Below are positions 26,037-35,413 of a stretch of DNA of 38,618 bases, in pieces. A program made the position numbers and the translations under genes. The notes beneath the pieces are model-generated. The model made no database searches. It was not told where the DNA came from and was given only the letters and a program-made list of their open reading frames with translations. The stretch is from positions 1 through 38,618 of the forward strand of contig QCLX01000012.1 in assembly GCA_003214215.1 (NCBI GenBank), read 5' to 3'. This DNA is from Prochlorococcus sp. AG-418-G18. Lineage in GTDB: Bacteria; Cyanobacteriota; Cyanobacteriia; PCC-6307; Cyanobiaceae. How positions within the stretch are numbered: position 1 is the first letter of the stretch; every line of letters starts with the position of its first letter.

Positions 26037-26723
26037 TTGGTAAATAGACTCTCTGATAAGCAAAAAGAAGAGATAGTAAGAGGATTTAGGGAAGGTAAAT
26101 CTGTAGATGTATTAGCCAAAGATTATAATTGTACAAAATTAACAATTTCAAGAAATTTAAAAAAGAATATTGGTGAAAATGAATTTAACTCAATAAAACT
26201 TAAAAAGTTCTCGCAAGAGAAGGTTATTCCTTTAAAAGAAGAAAAAAGTAAAGATTTGAGAATTAGTAAACAGGTTAATCTAAAAGAAAATGAGGAAATT
26301 TCAAGTTATCAAAATCAATCAGAAAAAAAAATTGAAGAGGGTATTGATTCGGAATTTTCTCACTTTGTAGAACTTACACCTTTAAATGAAGATATAGATA
26401 ATTCATTACAAAAAGATTTATCTTCTGTTCCAATATCTGAGACATCATTACCCAAGGTAGTTTATATGGTTGTGGATAAAAAAATTGAATTAGAAATTAA
26501 AACTTTAGGGGATTTCCCAGAGTGGCAATTTCTATCTGAAAATGAATTAAAAAGAAAAACCATTCAACTTTTTGCCGATCTAAAAACTGCTAAAAGAAAC
26601 TGCGGTAATGACCAGAAGGTAATAAAGGTTCCTAATACAAGAGTATTCGAGATAGTAGCTCCTATTTTGATCTCTAGAGGGATTTCTAGAATTATAAGCG
26701 ATAATCAATTAATATCTCTTTAA
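26037..26723 (+). CDS. helix-turn-helix protein of unknown function
   Basis: A 228-residue protein in three parts. Residues 1 to about 45 form a putative helix-turn-helix like those of resolvases/transposase N-termini: LSDKQKEEIVRGFREGKSVDVLAKDYNCTK (positions 4-33), where the second and third helices start after GKS and CTK. Residues 50-130 are Lys/Glu-rich and low in complexity, probably a flexible linker. Residues 140-228 form a compact mixed region (VVYMVVDKKIELEI, LGDFPEWQFLSE, RNCGNDQKVIKVPNTRVFEIVAPILISRGISR) that I do not recognise. TTG at 26037 is the only start before the HTH. No recombinase catalytic domain follows, so a regulator or nucleoid protein is more likely than a transposase. 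Function unknown. Confidence 0.75.
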   Translation: MVNRLSDKQKEEIVRGFREGKSVDVLAKDYNCTKLTISRNLKKNIGENEFNSIKLKKFSQEKVIPLKEEKSKDLRISKQVNLKENEEISSYQNQSEKKIEEGIDSEFSHFVELTPLNEDIDNSLQKDLSSVPISETSLPKVVYMVVDKKIELEIKTLGDFPEWQFLSENELKRKTIQLFADLKTAKRNCGNDQKVIKVPNTRVFEIVAPILISRGISRIISDNQLISL

Positions 26724-26727
26724 ATTT

Positions 26728-26934
26728 TTAATCCTTTTTAAGGGAAAGGTTTAAAAAACTACTTGCTATTGATCCACTTATAAAACTTATTCCAATAATA
26801 AAGCTAATCGGCAAGTGTACGGATTCATTACTTAATAGATAAATATTTTCTTTTTTTGTACTATTTTGTATTCCTATTATCAATATTAAAAATAAACTAA
26901 GGTTAAAAAAAAGAGTGAAAATTATTTTTTTCAA
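26728..26934 (-). CDS. small two-helix membrane protein, LapA/DUF1049-like
   Basis: A 68-residue protein with two hydrophobic helices: about residues 4-22 (IIFTLFFNLSLFLILIIGI) and 42-62 (LPISFIIGISFISGSIASS), joined by a short polar loop with QNS. That hairpin layout, the QN after the first helix and the position of the second helix resemble LapA-domain (DUF1049) proteins, often linked to LPS assembly or membrane organisation. A short basic tail ends the protein. It converges with the HTH gene with four bases between and lies just downstream of rsmI. Family assignment is tentative. Confidence 0.6.
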   Translation of the reverse strand: MKKIIFTLFFNLSLFLILIIGIQNSTKKENIYLLSNESVHLPISFIIGISFISGSIASSFLNLSLKKD

Positions 26935-26966
26935 TTTTTGGAAATATTTAATTCAATATACACATT

Positions 26967-27827
26967 TTAATACAAATTATATATTTTGCTTTTAGTTAGA
27001 TTTCTCTTCTTAGCAAGATAACTAGAGGCTGCTGATAAACTTAATCCTGCATCTATAAGTTCATTAAGTTCTTTTTTTATAAGAGATTTGTTAAATTCAG
27101 AATCTATTTTATTAATACCTTTGATGACTAAAGTTAGTTCTCCAAGTACTTCTCTTTTTTCAAAATAATTAAGGACCTCATCAATATTAGAATTTAAATG
27201 CTCTTCGTATCTCTTTGTTATCTCTCTTGAAATTTGAATTTCTCTTTCTCCTCCGCAAAAATCTTTTAATTCCTTAAGTAGCTTAAATAGACGATGAGGT
27301 GACTCGAATAAAATAGTTGTTTTTTGGTTTTTACTAATCTCTAGAAGTATTTCCTCTCTATCTTTTTTCTTCTTAGGCAGAAAGCCCTCAAAGATAAAAT
27401 TTGAACTAGGCATTCCGCTAGAAATAAGTGCATTTATAGCAGCGCAGGGGCCTGGGATACAAATTGCATCTAAGCCATTAATTTTTACATTTCTTACAAG
27501 ATCCTCACCTGGATCGCAAATGCTTGGCATCCCAGCATCACTAACTAATGCAAGTGTTTTCCCTGATTTAAGATAATTAATTAATTTTGGAATTTTCTTG
27601 TATGAATTTTCTTTGTTAAAGCTTATAAGTTTGTTTTGGATCTCAAATTTATTCATAATTTTTCTTGTTTGTCTTGTATCTTCACATGCAATTAAAGAAA
27701 CATTTTTTAGAATAGATAAAGCTCTAAATGAAATATCATCCAAATTACCTATTGGAGTGCCAACAATATATAAGACGCTTTCCTCAGGTTCTTGTCTTCT
27801 ATGAGATAATGATAATTTAGAGTTCAT
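26967..27827 (-). CDS. rsmI: 16S rRNA (cytidine-1402 2'-O)-methyltransferase
   Basis: Methylates the ribose of C1402 in the decoding centre of 16S rRNA with SAM. LYIVGTPIGNLDDISFRAL (about residues 19-37) is the family signature, then CEDTRQTRKIM (49-59), ALVSDAGMPSICDPG (93-107) and IPGPCAAINALISSGMP near 126-142, the SAM-binding tetrapyrrole-methylase-fold motifs. LPKKKKDREEIL near 151-162 and LFESPHRL follow as usual. Length 286 is normal, with about 17 extra residues before the signature. Its ATG lies only three bases from the start of the divergent cysQ. Confidence 0.95.
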   Translation of the reverse strand: MNSKLSLSHRRQEPEESVLYIVGTPIGNLDDISFRALSILKNVSLIACEDTRQTRKIMNKFEIQNKLISFNKENSYKKIPKLINYLKSGKTLALVSDAGMPSICDPGEDLVRNVKINGLDAICIPGPCAAINALISSGMPSSNFIFEGFLPKKKKDREEILLEISKNQKTTILFESPHRLFKLLKELKDFCGGEREIQISREITKRYEEHLNSNIDEVLNYFEKREVLGELTLVIKGINKIDSEFNKSLIKKELNELIDAGLSLSAASSYLAKKRNLTKSKIYNLY

Positions 27828-27830
27828 TTT

Positions 27831-28745
27831 GTGGTGAAACTACCTTTTGGTGTTGATATTAATAATCTTATCGATGATCTAATAATTTTCAGCTGGGAAG
27901 CTTCAGATATCTTGCTTTATTATTCCAGAGAACTAAGAAATTCAAAACAAAAAAATAATATAATTAAAAATAATAATGAAAAAGATCCTGTAACAATTGC
28001 TGACTTGGAGGTTAATGATTTAATTCTTAAAAGGATGCAAGAAAAATATCGAAGTATTGACTGGAAATATCTAAGTGAGGAAAATGCGAAATTCAATTTT
28101 AGAAAAGACTCCGCAATTTTTTCGGAATGGCTATGGATTCTTGATCCTTTAGATGGTACCAAAGACTTTATCCAAGGAACAGGTGATTATGCAATGCATT
28201 TTGCTCTTAATTACGAAAATAAACCTTTAATAGGAGTAGTTCTTATTCCTGAAAAAGATGAATTATGGATATCAAATGGTAAAACTGTTTGGTGCGAGAG
28301 AAGGGATAATTCCACTCAAAGTCAAAATTTGTCATCTGAGAAAGACATTAAAGAAATGACTTTAGTTACCAGTAAAAATCATAACAATCAATCTTTGAAA
28401 AGTTTAGTTGACAAAATAAAGTTTAAAAAAACAATTAAAATGGGAAGTATAGGATGTAAAATTGCCTCAATAATAAGAGGTGAAAGTGATATATATATCT
28501 CTTTAAGTCTTCCAGGTGAAAGTGCTCCCAAAGACTGGGATTTTGCGGCACCTGAAGCTATCTTAAGGGCATCAGGAGGAGAAATAACTAACTTAGAAAA
28601 TGAGCCCTTGATTTATGGTCAAACTGGTTTCGAGCAAAGAGGTTTAATTGTAGCTTCAAATAATCGAAATATTCATAAAAGAATATGCCTTCAAATTAAA
28701 GAAATAATTGAAAAAGAAAATATTTTCCCGATATTATTTAGTTAA
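27831..28745 (+). CDS. cysQ: 3'(2'),5'-bisphosphate nucleotidase / inositol monophosphatase family
   Basis: Probably removes the 3'-phosphate from PAP (and PAPS), protecting sulfate assimilation. The metal-site set of the family is complete: LSEENA (Glu84), [12 protein letters not shown] (Asp105, Asp108), and [10 protein letters not shown] near 240 with its Asp. [11 protein letters not shown] (about 52-62) is the usual front motif. Length 304 is typical for the cyanobacterial form. The start is GTG at 27831 (another GTG follows at 27834). It is the only plus-strand gene among these housekeeping genes and overlaps the end of pnp by 8 bases at its 3' end. Other inositol-phosphatase-like substrates cannot be excluded. 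Confidence 0.88.
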   Translation: MVKLPFGVDINNLIDDLIIFSWEASDILLYYSRELRNSKQKNNIIKNNNEKDPVTIADLEVNDLILKRMQEKYRSIDWKYLSEENAKFNFRKDSAIFSEWLWILDPLDGTKDFIQGTGDYAMHFALNYENKPLIGVVLIPEKDELWISNGKTVWCERRDNSTQSQNLSSEKDIKEMTLVTSKNHNNQSLKSLVDKIKFKKTIKMGSIGCKIASIIRGESDIYISLSLPGESAPKDWDFAAPEAILRASGGEITNLENEPLIYGQTGFEQRGLIVASNNRNIHKRICLQIKEIIEKENIFPILFS

Positions 28746-30903
28746 GTGGTGCTACAGGAGTTGGAGTTGGCTCTGGATAAGACATTCCTCCATTTTGAGC
28801 AACTCCTCTTAAAGTCAGATTAATCCGTCCTCTGCTGTCAATCTCCCTTACTCTTACAGTGACTTCATCACCTTGTCTTACGACGTCTTCAACTCTTTCT
28901 ACCCTTGCATCGGATAGTTGGGATATGTGAACCATCCCTTCTTTACCGGGAAGAATTTCTACAAAAGCTCCAATTGGAATAATTCTGGTGACTACACCAG
29001 AAAATATTTCACCTTCATGAACTTTTCTAGTTAGCCCCTCGATAATCTTTTGTGCTTCTTCTGCAGCAGCACCATCATGAGAAGCAATAGTAACAATACC
29101 GCCATCCTCAATATCAATTTTGGTATTTGTCCTTTCAGTGATACCTTTAATAGTTCTTCCTCCAGGACCTATAACAGTACCAATAAGTTCAGGATCAATT
29201 CTAAAGCTTAGAAGTCTGGGCGCATGAGGTGATAATGATTCTTGAGGCTGTTCAATAGCCTCTTTCATTTTCTCTAAAATATGAATCCTAGCAGGTCTTG
29301 CTTTTTTAATGGCATCAGAAATAATATTGACAGGCAAACCTGTAATTTTCATATCCATTTGTAAAGCTGTTATACCTTTTTCAGTACCAGCAACCTTGAA
29401 ATCCATATCCCCAAGGAAATCCTCAATACCCTGAATATCTGTAAGTATTCGAACTTCTTTGCCTTCTTTGATTAGTCCCATGGCAGTTCCACTTACGGGC
29501 GCTTTTAAAGGAACCCCCGCATCTAATAATGAAAGAGTGCTTCCGCAAACAGAACCCATTGAAGTAGAACCGTTAGAGCTTAAAACTTCACTTACGACTC
29601 TTAAAACATATGGGAATGTCTCTTTGCCAGGTAAAACAGGAATTATTGCCCTTTCCGCAAGTGCTCCATGACCAATTTCTCTCCTTCCAGGAGTTCTCAT
29701 AGGCCTAGTTTCACCAACTGAATAAGGAGGAAAGTTGTAATGATGCAAATATGTTTTTTCAGTACTTGGATTTAAGTCATCCATCTCTTGAGCATCGCTT
29801 GGTGTGCCAAGTGTCGTAGTAGATAAGACTTGAGTGAGACCTCTTTGAAAAAGTGCAGAGCCATGAACTCTTTTTGGGAGAATGCCTGCAGACGCTGTTA
29901 TCTTTCTAACTTCGTCAAGTTCTCTTCCATCAACTCTTTTACCATCATTAATGATTTGAGACCTCATTAATTTCTTGGTGAGTTTTTTAAAGTCTGAACT
30001 TAATAACTTCTCATTTTCTGAGAGAAGAATCTTTAATTGGTTGTCATCTTTCAAAGATTCGATTTTAACTTGAGTTTCAAATTGTACTTTCTCGAGTTCA
30101 AGATCTCTTTCCTCCTTTGACTGATCAAATTTCTTTAAAATCAACTCAATCGGTTTTGTACAATTTTTCTCTAAATAAAATGGCAATGTTTTATCTTCTT
30201 CAGGATCTGTCGGCTTAATCTGTTTTATTCCTAAATCTTTAAGTAAATCTTCTTGAGATTTAATAAGTTCAGTAACAGCCTCATATCCAAAATCTATAGC
30301 TTCGATAGTATCTTGCTCTGATAATTGGTTCGCACCTGCTTCAATCATGACTATTCCTTCAGGTGATCCAGCCACAACAATATCAAGATCTCCTTTCTCA
30401 ATTTCTCTGTAGCTGGGATTTAGGATGAAATCATCGCCTATGAGGCCAACTCTAACAGCAGCCATTGGACCATAGAATGGAATCTCGCCAAGCAAAGTTG
30501 CTATTGAAGCCCCAGTGACAGCCAAAACGTCTGCTGGAACTCGTTCATCTAGAGAAAGGCAAGAAGCGACTATTTGAATTTCATCTCTCATCCATGCAGG
30601 GAAAAGTGGCCTCATTGGCCTATCAATTAATCTTGAAATTAAAGTCGCTCTTTCTGGTGGGCGACCTTCTCTTCTCATAAACCCACCTGGAATTCTCCCC
30701 GCAGCATAAAGTTTTTCCTCATAGTCACATATCAGAGGTAGAAAGTCTGATGGTTCTTTTTTTGAATTTTTTGTTGCTGTAACTAATAGAGATGTGTCAC
30801 CACACTCAATCATTACTGATCCACTTGCTTGAGGAGCATATAGTCCTGTAGTTAGTCGTATCTCTCGTCCGTCAAACGTGATCGACTTATTTTGTCCTTC
30901 CAC
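28738..30903 (-). CDS. pnp: polyribonucleotide nucleotidyltransferase (PNPase)
   Basis: 3'-5' phosphorolytic exoribonuclease and RNA polymerase-like enzyme of the degradosome, acting in mRNA decay. Two RNase PH domains are present: the first from about residue 10 ([21 protein letters not shown], then [24 protein letters not shown]) and the second from about 320 ([60 protein letters not shown]). A KH domain ([16 protein letters not shown], near 583-598) and an S1 domain ([20 protein letters not shown], near 632-651) complete the enzyme. Length 721 is usual. The tail is a short Pro-rich segment. It lies 172 bases downstream of rpsN, which suggests its own promoter. Confidence 0.98.
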   Translation of the reverse strand: MEGQNKSITFDGREIRLTTGLYAPQASGSVMIECGDTSLLVTATKNSKKEPSDFLPLICDYEEKLYAAGRIPGGFMRREGRPPERATLISRLIDRPMRPLFPAWMRDEIQIVASCLSLDERVPADVLAVTGASIATLLGEIPFYGPMAAVRVGLIGDDFILNPSYREIEKGDLDIVVAGSPEGIVMIEAGANQLSEQDTIEAIDFGYEAVTELIKSQEDLLKDLGIKQIKPTDPEEDKTLPFYLEKNCTKPIELILKKFDQSKEERDLELEKVQFETQVKIESLKDDNQLKILLSENEKLLSSDFKKLTKKLMRSQIINDGKRVDGRELDEVRKITASAGILPKRVHGSALFQRGLTQVLSTTTLGTPSDAQEMDDLNPSTEKTYLHHYNFPPYSVGETRPMRTPGRREIGHGALAERAIIPVLPGKETFPYVLRVVSEVLSSNGSTSMGSVCGSTLSLLDAGVPLKAPVSGTAMGLIKEGKEVRILTDIQGIEDFLGDMDFKVAGTEKGITALQMDMKITGLPVNIISDAIKKARPARIHILEKMKEAIEQPQESLSPHAPRLLSFRIDPELIGTVIGPGGRTIKGITERTNTKIDIEDGGIVTIASHDGAAAEEAQKIIEGLTRKVHEGEIFSGVVTRIIPIGAFVEILPGKEGMVHISQLSDARVERVEDVVRQGDEVTVRVREIDSRGRINLTLRGVAQNGGMSYPEPTPTPVAPLN

Positions 30904-31058
30904 TTTTTAAATTATAAATCTATACATAATTTATTCTTACATTTTATAGGGACATATTGAGTAAATTATTTAGATAAGCTATAAAAATTTTTAAAAATGT
31001 CCTAAAAATGAATTTTAATTTCCAAAAGTATTATTTTTTCTTGAGAAAATATAGTGAT

Positions 31059-31073
31059 TGAGTTAAAAACTCA
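31059..31073 (-). terminator. short hairpin just after rpsN
   Basis: TGAGTT-AAA-AACTCA is a perfect 6-bp stem with a 3-base loop, two bases beyond the rpsN stop codon. On the minus strand it is not followed by a clear U run, so it may be a weak terminator or an mRNA 3'-end stabiliser instead. Confidence 0.3.
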
Positions 31074-31075
31074 TA

Positions 31076-31378
31076 CTACCAACTTGATTTAACTACTCCA
31101 GGAAGTTCACCGTTATGGGCTCTTTGCCTTAACTGATTCCTGCAAAGACCAAAATCTCTATATACTCCTCTAGGTTTACCAGTTGCCCAACACCTATTTC
31201 TTACTCTGTTTGGTGCAGAGTTTCTTGGCAGAGCTTGTATCTTTCTATGAATTTCTAACCTTTCCATTGGATCTTTTGCGGCATTAAATTCATCTAATAA
31301 TGTTTTCCTTTTTGCAGCATATTTTTTCACAAGTTTTTTGCGTTTAACTTCTCTCGCAATCATGGACTTTTTAGCCAT
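31076..31378 (-). CDS. rpsN: 30S ribosomal protein S14
   Basis: Primary structural protein of the 30S subunit head. The 100-residue product begins [20 protein letters not shown] and ends in the canonical [28 protein letters not shown] with LPGVVKSSW. It is the long, zinc-independent type: the CxxC pairs of the short zinc-binding form are missing. It stands apart from the main ribosomal operons, as is common in cyanobacteria, between pnp and rseP. Confidence 0.98.
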   Translation of the reverse strand: MAKKSMIAREVKRKKLVKKYAAKRKTLLDEFNAAKDPMERLEIHRKIQALPRNSAPNRVRNRCWATGKPRGVYRDFGLCRNQLRQRAHNGELPGVVKSSW

Positions 31379-31440
31379 TTAACATAATTTTTAAACTGAT
31401 TAATATATTAACAGCTTGGAGAACAGTTTTAAAAATTTAT

Positions 31441-32520
31441 TTATTGGTTTAATAATCTTTGTACGATTAATAATTGACTAGTATCTCTGATAATAAGCAG
31501 AACACTTAGTCCAACTAATAGAAAAAAACTGGACTGAGTAACAACCATTTGTACCTTGACTGGCACAGGCTTTCCCCTGAACCCTTCAATTAAAGTGAAA
31601 ACAAGTTGTCCTCCATCTAACAATGGTAAAGGTAATGAATTAAGTACTGCTAAATTAATAGAAATTAAAGCCGCAAATAATAATATACCTGTCCCCCCTT
31701 GTTGAGATAATTGTGCTCCAATCTCAACGATTTTTACCGGCCCACTTAATTGTTGAGCTGTTGAGGAAAAATTTGTTATTAAACCTTTGTAACCTTGAAT
31801 TGTTTTTACCAAAAGTGATGAAAACTCATTATTAGTGTATTTAAAGAGTTCGAAAACGCTTTTTGTCTTTTTAGTTTCTTTCCTTATATTCGGTTGCAAT
31901 TGAGCACCTATTGTTCCTTTCCCATCAAGATTTTTTGGTATCAAAGTTAAATCTTTAAAAATCCCATCTCTCTCAATTTTTATTGAAATTTTTTCATCTG
32001 ATGAACTTTGAATTTCTTTTACTAATGTAGAAACAGCTTGATCACCACTTCCCAAAGTACTATTTTCAATTTCTAATATTTTATCTCCTGGTTTTAGGCC
32101 AGCAAGAGAGGCAGCTTTCTCAGGTTGAGTCGCCAAAACTAAAATACCTGGATCTGGATCAAATGGAATACCAATAGTAGTTACATTTATAATTAAGATT
32201 GTATAAGCAAGTATTAAATTAGCGAATACTCCAGCGGAGATTACAATAACTCTTTGGATTATGGGCCTATTTTTTAAAAGATTTGGATCTTTAGGGTCAA
32301 TATTATTTAGCTCTTCATCGGGAAAGGAAACAAAGCCTCCAAGAGGAAAGGCTCTTAATGAATAAGTGATATCTCTAAATTTTTTTTGAATAATTGAGGG
32401 TCCAAAGCCAATAGAGAATCCATCAACATAAATTCCTTGTAAAATTGCTGCAAGAAAATGCCCCATCTCATGAAAAAATATGAGGAATCCGAGTACTGTT
32501 ATTGAGGTTAAGACATTCAT
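31441..32520 (-). CDS. rseP: site-2 protease, RseP-like zinc metalloprotease
   Basis: Intramembrane protease that cleaves membrane-anchored substrates such as anti-sigma factors. HEMGH at residues 17-21, in the first transmembrane helix, is the zinc-binding HExxH. A PDZ domain lies at about 115-200 (AASLAGLKPGDKILEIENS). The second catalytic motif, SLPLPLLDGGQ near 310, has the third zinc ligand Asp (usual N-x2-P-x2-LDGG). Four hydrophobic segments agree with the family. Length 359 is normal for cyanobacteria, which have one PDZ domain. It starts 9 bases after the serS stop and is probably co-transcribed with it. Confidence 0.93.
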   Translation of the reverse strand: MNVLTSITVLGFLIFFHEMGHFLAAILQGIYVDGFSIGFGPSIIQKKFRDITYSLRAFPLGGFVSFPDEELNNIDPKDPNLLKNRPIIQRVIVISAGVFANLILAYTILIINVTTIGIPFDPDPGILVLATQPEKAASLAGLKPGDKILEIENSTLGSGDQAVSTLVKEIQSSSDEKISIKIERDGIFKDLTLIPKNLDGKGTIGAQLQPNIRKETKKTKSVFELFKYTNNEFSSLLVKTIQGYKGLITNFSSTAQQLSGPVKIVEIGAQLSQQGGTGILLFAALISINLAVLNSLPLPLLDGGQLVFTLIEGFRGKPVPVKVQMVVTQSSFFLLVGLSVLLIIRDTSQLLIVQRLLNQ

Positions 32521-32529
32521 TGTTTTATA

Positions 32530-33807
32530 TTAGGCAGTTTTTAAAAAATTTGATCCAAAATATGGAACCAGAGCATCTGGAATCTTAACGCTGCCATCTA
32601 CTTGTTGGCCATTCTCAAGAATCGCGGCCATTGTTCTTCCCACAGCAAGCCCACTGCCATTTAAGGTATGTAAATACGTATTTTTTTTATCAATTTTTGA
32701 TCTTATAGATGATCTACGTGCCTGAAAGTCAAGACAATTACTGCAACTTGAAATTTCTCTATAACATTTACTACTGGGAAGCCAAACTTCAAGATCAAAT
32801 GTTCTACTAGAAGAAAAGCCTAAGTCTCCAGTACAAATATCTACTAATCTGTACGGTAAATTAAGCATTTTTAAAATGCTTTCTGCATCAGAAGTGATTT
32901 TTTTATGAGCTTCTAAAGATTTACTAGGATCACAAAACCAATAAAGCTCAACCTTATTAAATTGATGAAGTCTTATTAAACCTTTAGTATCCCTTCCATA
33001 ACTTCCCGCTTCTCTTCTAAAACATGGGCTATATGCTACATATTTAATAGGTAACTGCTTGGGATCGATAATTTCGTTTCTATGAAAAGCAGTTAGTGGA
33101 ACTTCCGCTGTTGGAGAAAGCCATAAATCGTCATTAGAGCATTTAAAACTTTCATTTGAAAATTTAGGTAATTGTCCAGATCCCTTAAGACTTTCTGAAT
33201 TTACTAAAGCTGGAGGCATTAACTCTAAATAACCATTTTTAGTATGCATGTCGATCATAAAATTAATCAGTGCCCTCTCTAATCTGGCACCATTACCTAT
33301 AAGAGTGATAAAACGACTTTTTGATATTTTTGTTGATTTTACAGAGTCGAAAATATTAAGACTTTCTCCTATTTCCCAGTGTGATTTTATATTCTCTTTT
33401 CTAAAAGGGTCACCCCAGGTTCTTATTTCTACATTATCATTTTCATCTTTGCCAATAGGTGCATCTTTGCTAGGAAAATTTGGCAAATTATAAATCTCAT
33501 CATCTACTTGTTTATCTAATGTTCTTTGTTTTTCTTCAAGTTCAGAAATTTTGACCCTGTATTCGTTTCCCCTTTTCTTTAAATCCTTTAGTTGTTCCGA
33601 ATTAGTGTTTTGTGATTTCCCAATTACTTGACCGATTAATTTGCTTAATTTTTTACTCTCGGATTGAAGAGTGGATATTTCTATATCAATTTCTTTTTTT
33701 TTAACTGTTAATTCGTGAATGTGGGATATCTTATAAACTTTTCCTCTTAAGGATAAATTCTCTTCAACAGAAGTTGGATTTTCTCTTATTAATTTTAGAT
33801 CTAACAC
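32530..33807 (-). CDS. serS: seryl-tRNA synthetase
   Basis: Class II aminoacyl-tRNA synthetase charging tRNA-Ser (and tRNA-Sec where present). Residues 1-110 form the long helical arm, a coiled coil that contacts the tRNA variable arm ([17 protein letters not shown] start). The catalytic domain has [19 protein letters not shown], motif 2 [20 protein letters not shown] and motif 3 [17 protein letters not shown], all intact. Length 425 is typical. The frame begins at ATG 33807, ahead of the expected [10 protein letters not shown], so the start is secure. Confidence 0.98.
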   Translation of the reverse strand: MLDLKLIRENPTSVEENLSLRGKVYKISHIHELTVKKKEIDIEISTLQSESKKLSKLIGQVIGKSQNTNSEQLKDLKKRGNEYRVKISELEEKQRTLDKQVDDEIYNLPNFPSKDAPIGKDENDNVEIRTWGDPFRKENIKSHWEIGESLNIFDSVKSTKISKSRFITLIGNGARLERALINFMIDMHTKNGYLELMPPALVNSESLKGSGQLPKFSNESFKCSNDDLWLSPTAEVPLTAFHRNEIIDPKQLPIKYVAYSPCFRREAGSYGRDTKGLIRLHQFNKVELYWFCDPSKSLEAHKKITSDAESILKMLNLPYRLVDICTGDLGFSSSRTFDLEVWLPSSKCYREISSCSNCLDFQARRSSIRSKIDKKNTYLHTLNGSGLAVGRTMAAILENGQQVDGSVKIPDALVPYFGSNFLKTA

Positions 33808-33931
33808 TCTTTTTTTTTTATACCTTAATTAAGATAGTTAATCTCAATTCATTATTTGGGATTTTTGATGAAAAATTAACTAAATTAACGAATTTTAACT
33901 GATTGAACACCTTAAATAAATTAAATTTTAA

Positions 33932-35398
33932 TTACGATGCAGAACGAGCCCGCCCTGTAGATGACCAATTTTTCAGTAAATCAATTTGCTCTTTAGCTGT
34001 TCTGGATAAGGGAACCAATTCGGAAACTGCCATTATTAAATCTTTTTCCATAAGCTCTCTATTTTCTGAGAATGAAATGTGCATACCCTCTATTACTGCC
34101 TGTTCAAGTTCTGCGCCTGAGAATCCATCTGTTCTGTCAATGATTGTAGAGAGAGGGAAGTTGTAACTTGGTCTTCTTTTTTTTAGGTGCAAATCTAGAA
34201 TGCTTAATCTTTCTTCAGAATTTGGTAAATCAAGAAAAAATATTTCATCAAATCTACCTTTCCTTAATAATTCAGCAGGAAGCTTATCTATAGCATTTGC
34301 GGTGGCAATTACAAATACGGCGGACTCTTTCTCAGCCATCCAGGTTAACAAACTTGCTAAAACTCTTTGACTTGTCCCTCCATCACTTCTTGCATCGCCT
34401 CCAAAACCCTTGTCAATTTCATCTATCCAAAGGATACAAGGTGACATGGCCTCAGCTCTCGATATTGTTTCTCTTGTTCTTGCCTCGCTTGAACCGACAA
34501 GGCTAGAAAATAGTCTTCCTACATCTAATCTAAGAAGTGGCATCGACCAACTCTTGGAAATTGATTTTGCAGTAAGTGATTTTCCTGTTCCTTGCGCTCC
34601 AACGAGTAAGACCCCCTTGGGGATAGGAAGTCCATAGTCTCTAGCTTCTTTTGAAAAAGCCCTATATCTTTGATTAAGCCAAACTTTTAAAACATTTAAA
34701 CCACCAATATCATCTTGACTTGATTTAGCATCGAAAAATTCTAAAATTTCACTTCTGGCGATAACCTGTTTTTTTTCTTCAAGAATATCTTTAATATCCT
34801 CTTTACTTATTTTCCCTCTTTGAGCAAGGGCCTTAGCAGTGACTTGCTTTACTTTTATTTCGGTTAATCCACTTGAAGCTATAGAAAGTTCATTTAAGTC
34901 TTGTTCCTCAAGATTTGAATTGGAATTAATAGCGATTTTTTTTATAAGATTTTTCAATTCTTTTTGCTCAGGCAAAGGTAAGTTTATGATTGTCATTAAT
35001 TCATCCAGCTCTTCTGATGATGGAAATAGATGAGAACTAATAATTAAATTGTGACTGGTTCCCTTAAGGGCTGAAGATAGTTCTTTAATAGTTCTATTGA
35101 TAATCGGATCATCATAAAATTTATGAAAATCTTTTACTAATAACACTGTTGAAACTTCAGAACTTTGTTCCTTAAGCCAATTTAGGACTCCTAAAGGATT
35201 ATTAGAAAATTTACCTTCCTCATTTATTAAACCTTTTATACCATTAACACAATCCCAACTAACGAATCTTTTTATTTTTAATCTTTCAAGAGAGAAAATA
35301 ACTAACTTTTCTAATCTTTCCTCTTCTTTAGTCCTTATCCAAATTAATGAAGTTCTTGATTTTATAAGTAATTCTAAATTTCTACACCAAGGATTCAT
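33932..35398 (-). CDS. ycf46: Ycf46-type AAA ATPase
   Basis: AAA-family protein found in cyanobacteria and algal plastids; in Synechocystis it has been linked to CO2 uptake and photosynthesis regulation. The N-terminal half (1-220) is the Ycf46-specific region, itself a degenerate ATPase-like domain (VLLVKDFHKFY). The AAA core has LLVGAQGTGKSLTAK with Walker A 267-274, CILWIDEIDKGF (321-332, Walker B), sensor-1 VIATANAIDKLP, arginine finger region LLRKGRFDEIF and a C-terminal lid (GFSGAELEQAVIEG). Length 488 is normal. It lies between yidC (15-base gap) and serS, probably in the same transcription unit. Confidence 0.94.
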   Translation of the reverse strand: MNPWCRNLELLIKSRTSLIWIRTKEEERLEKLVIFSLERLKIKRFVSWDCVNGIKGLINEEGKFSNNPLGVLNWLKEQSSEVSTVLLVKDFHKFYDDPIINRTIKELSSALKGTSHNLIISSHLFPSSEELDELMTIINLPLPEQKELKNLIKKIAINSNSNLEEQDLNELSIASSGLTEIKVKQVTAKALAQRGKISKEDIKDILEEKKQVIARSEILEFFDAKSSQDDIGGLNVLKVWLNQRYRAFSKEARDYGLPIPKGVLLVGAQGTGKSLTAKSISKSWSMPLLRLDVGRLFSSLVGSSEARTRETISRAEAMSPCILWIDEIDKGFGGDARSDGGTSQRVLASLLTWMAEKESAVFVIATANAIDKLPAELLRKGRFDEIFFLDLPNSEERLSILDLHLKKRRPSYNFPLSTIIDRTDGFSGAELEQAVIEGMHISFSENRELMEKDLIMAVSELVPLSRTAKEQIDLLKNWSSTGRARSAS

Positions 35399-35413
35399 TA
35401 TTGAAGATTAAGT

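Noticed and set aside
26037-26180. Transposase remnant suggested by the resolvase-like HTH
   Set aside because: No catalytic domain, no terminal inverted repeats and no target duplication seen; the ORF is intact with its own second domain.
34297-35033. Several plus-strand ORFs over ycf46
   Set aside because: Low-complexity antisense shadows of an intact AAA ATPase.
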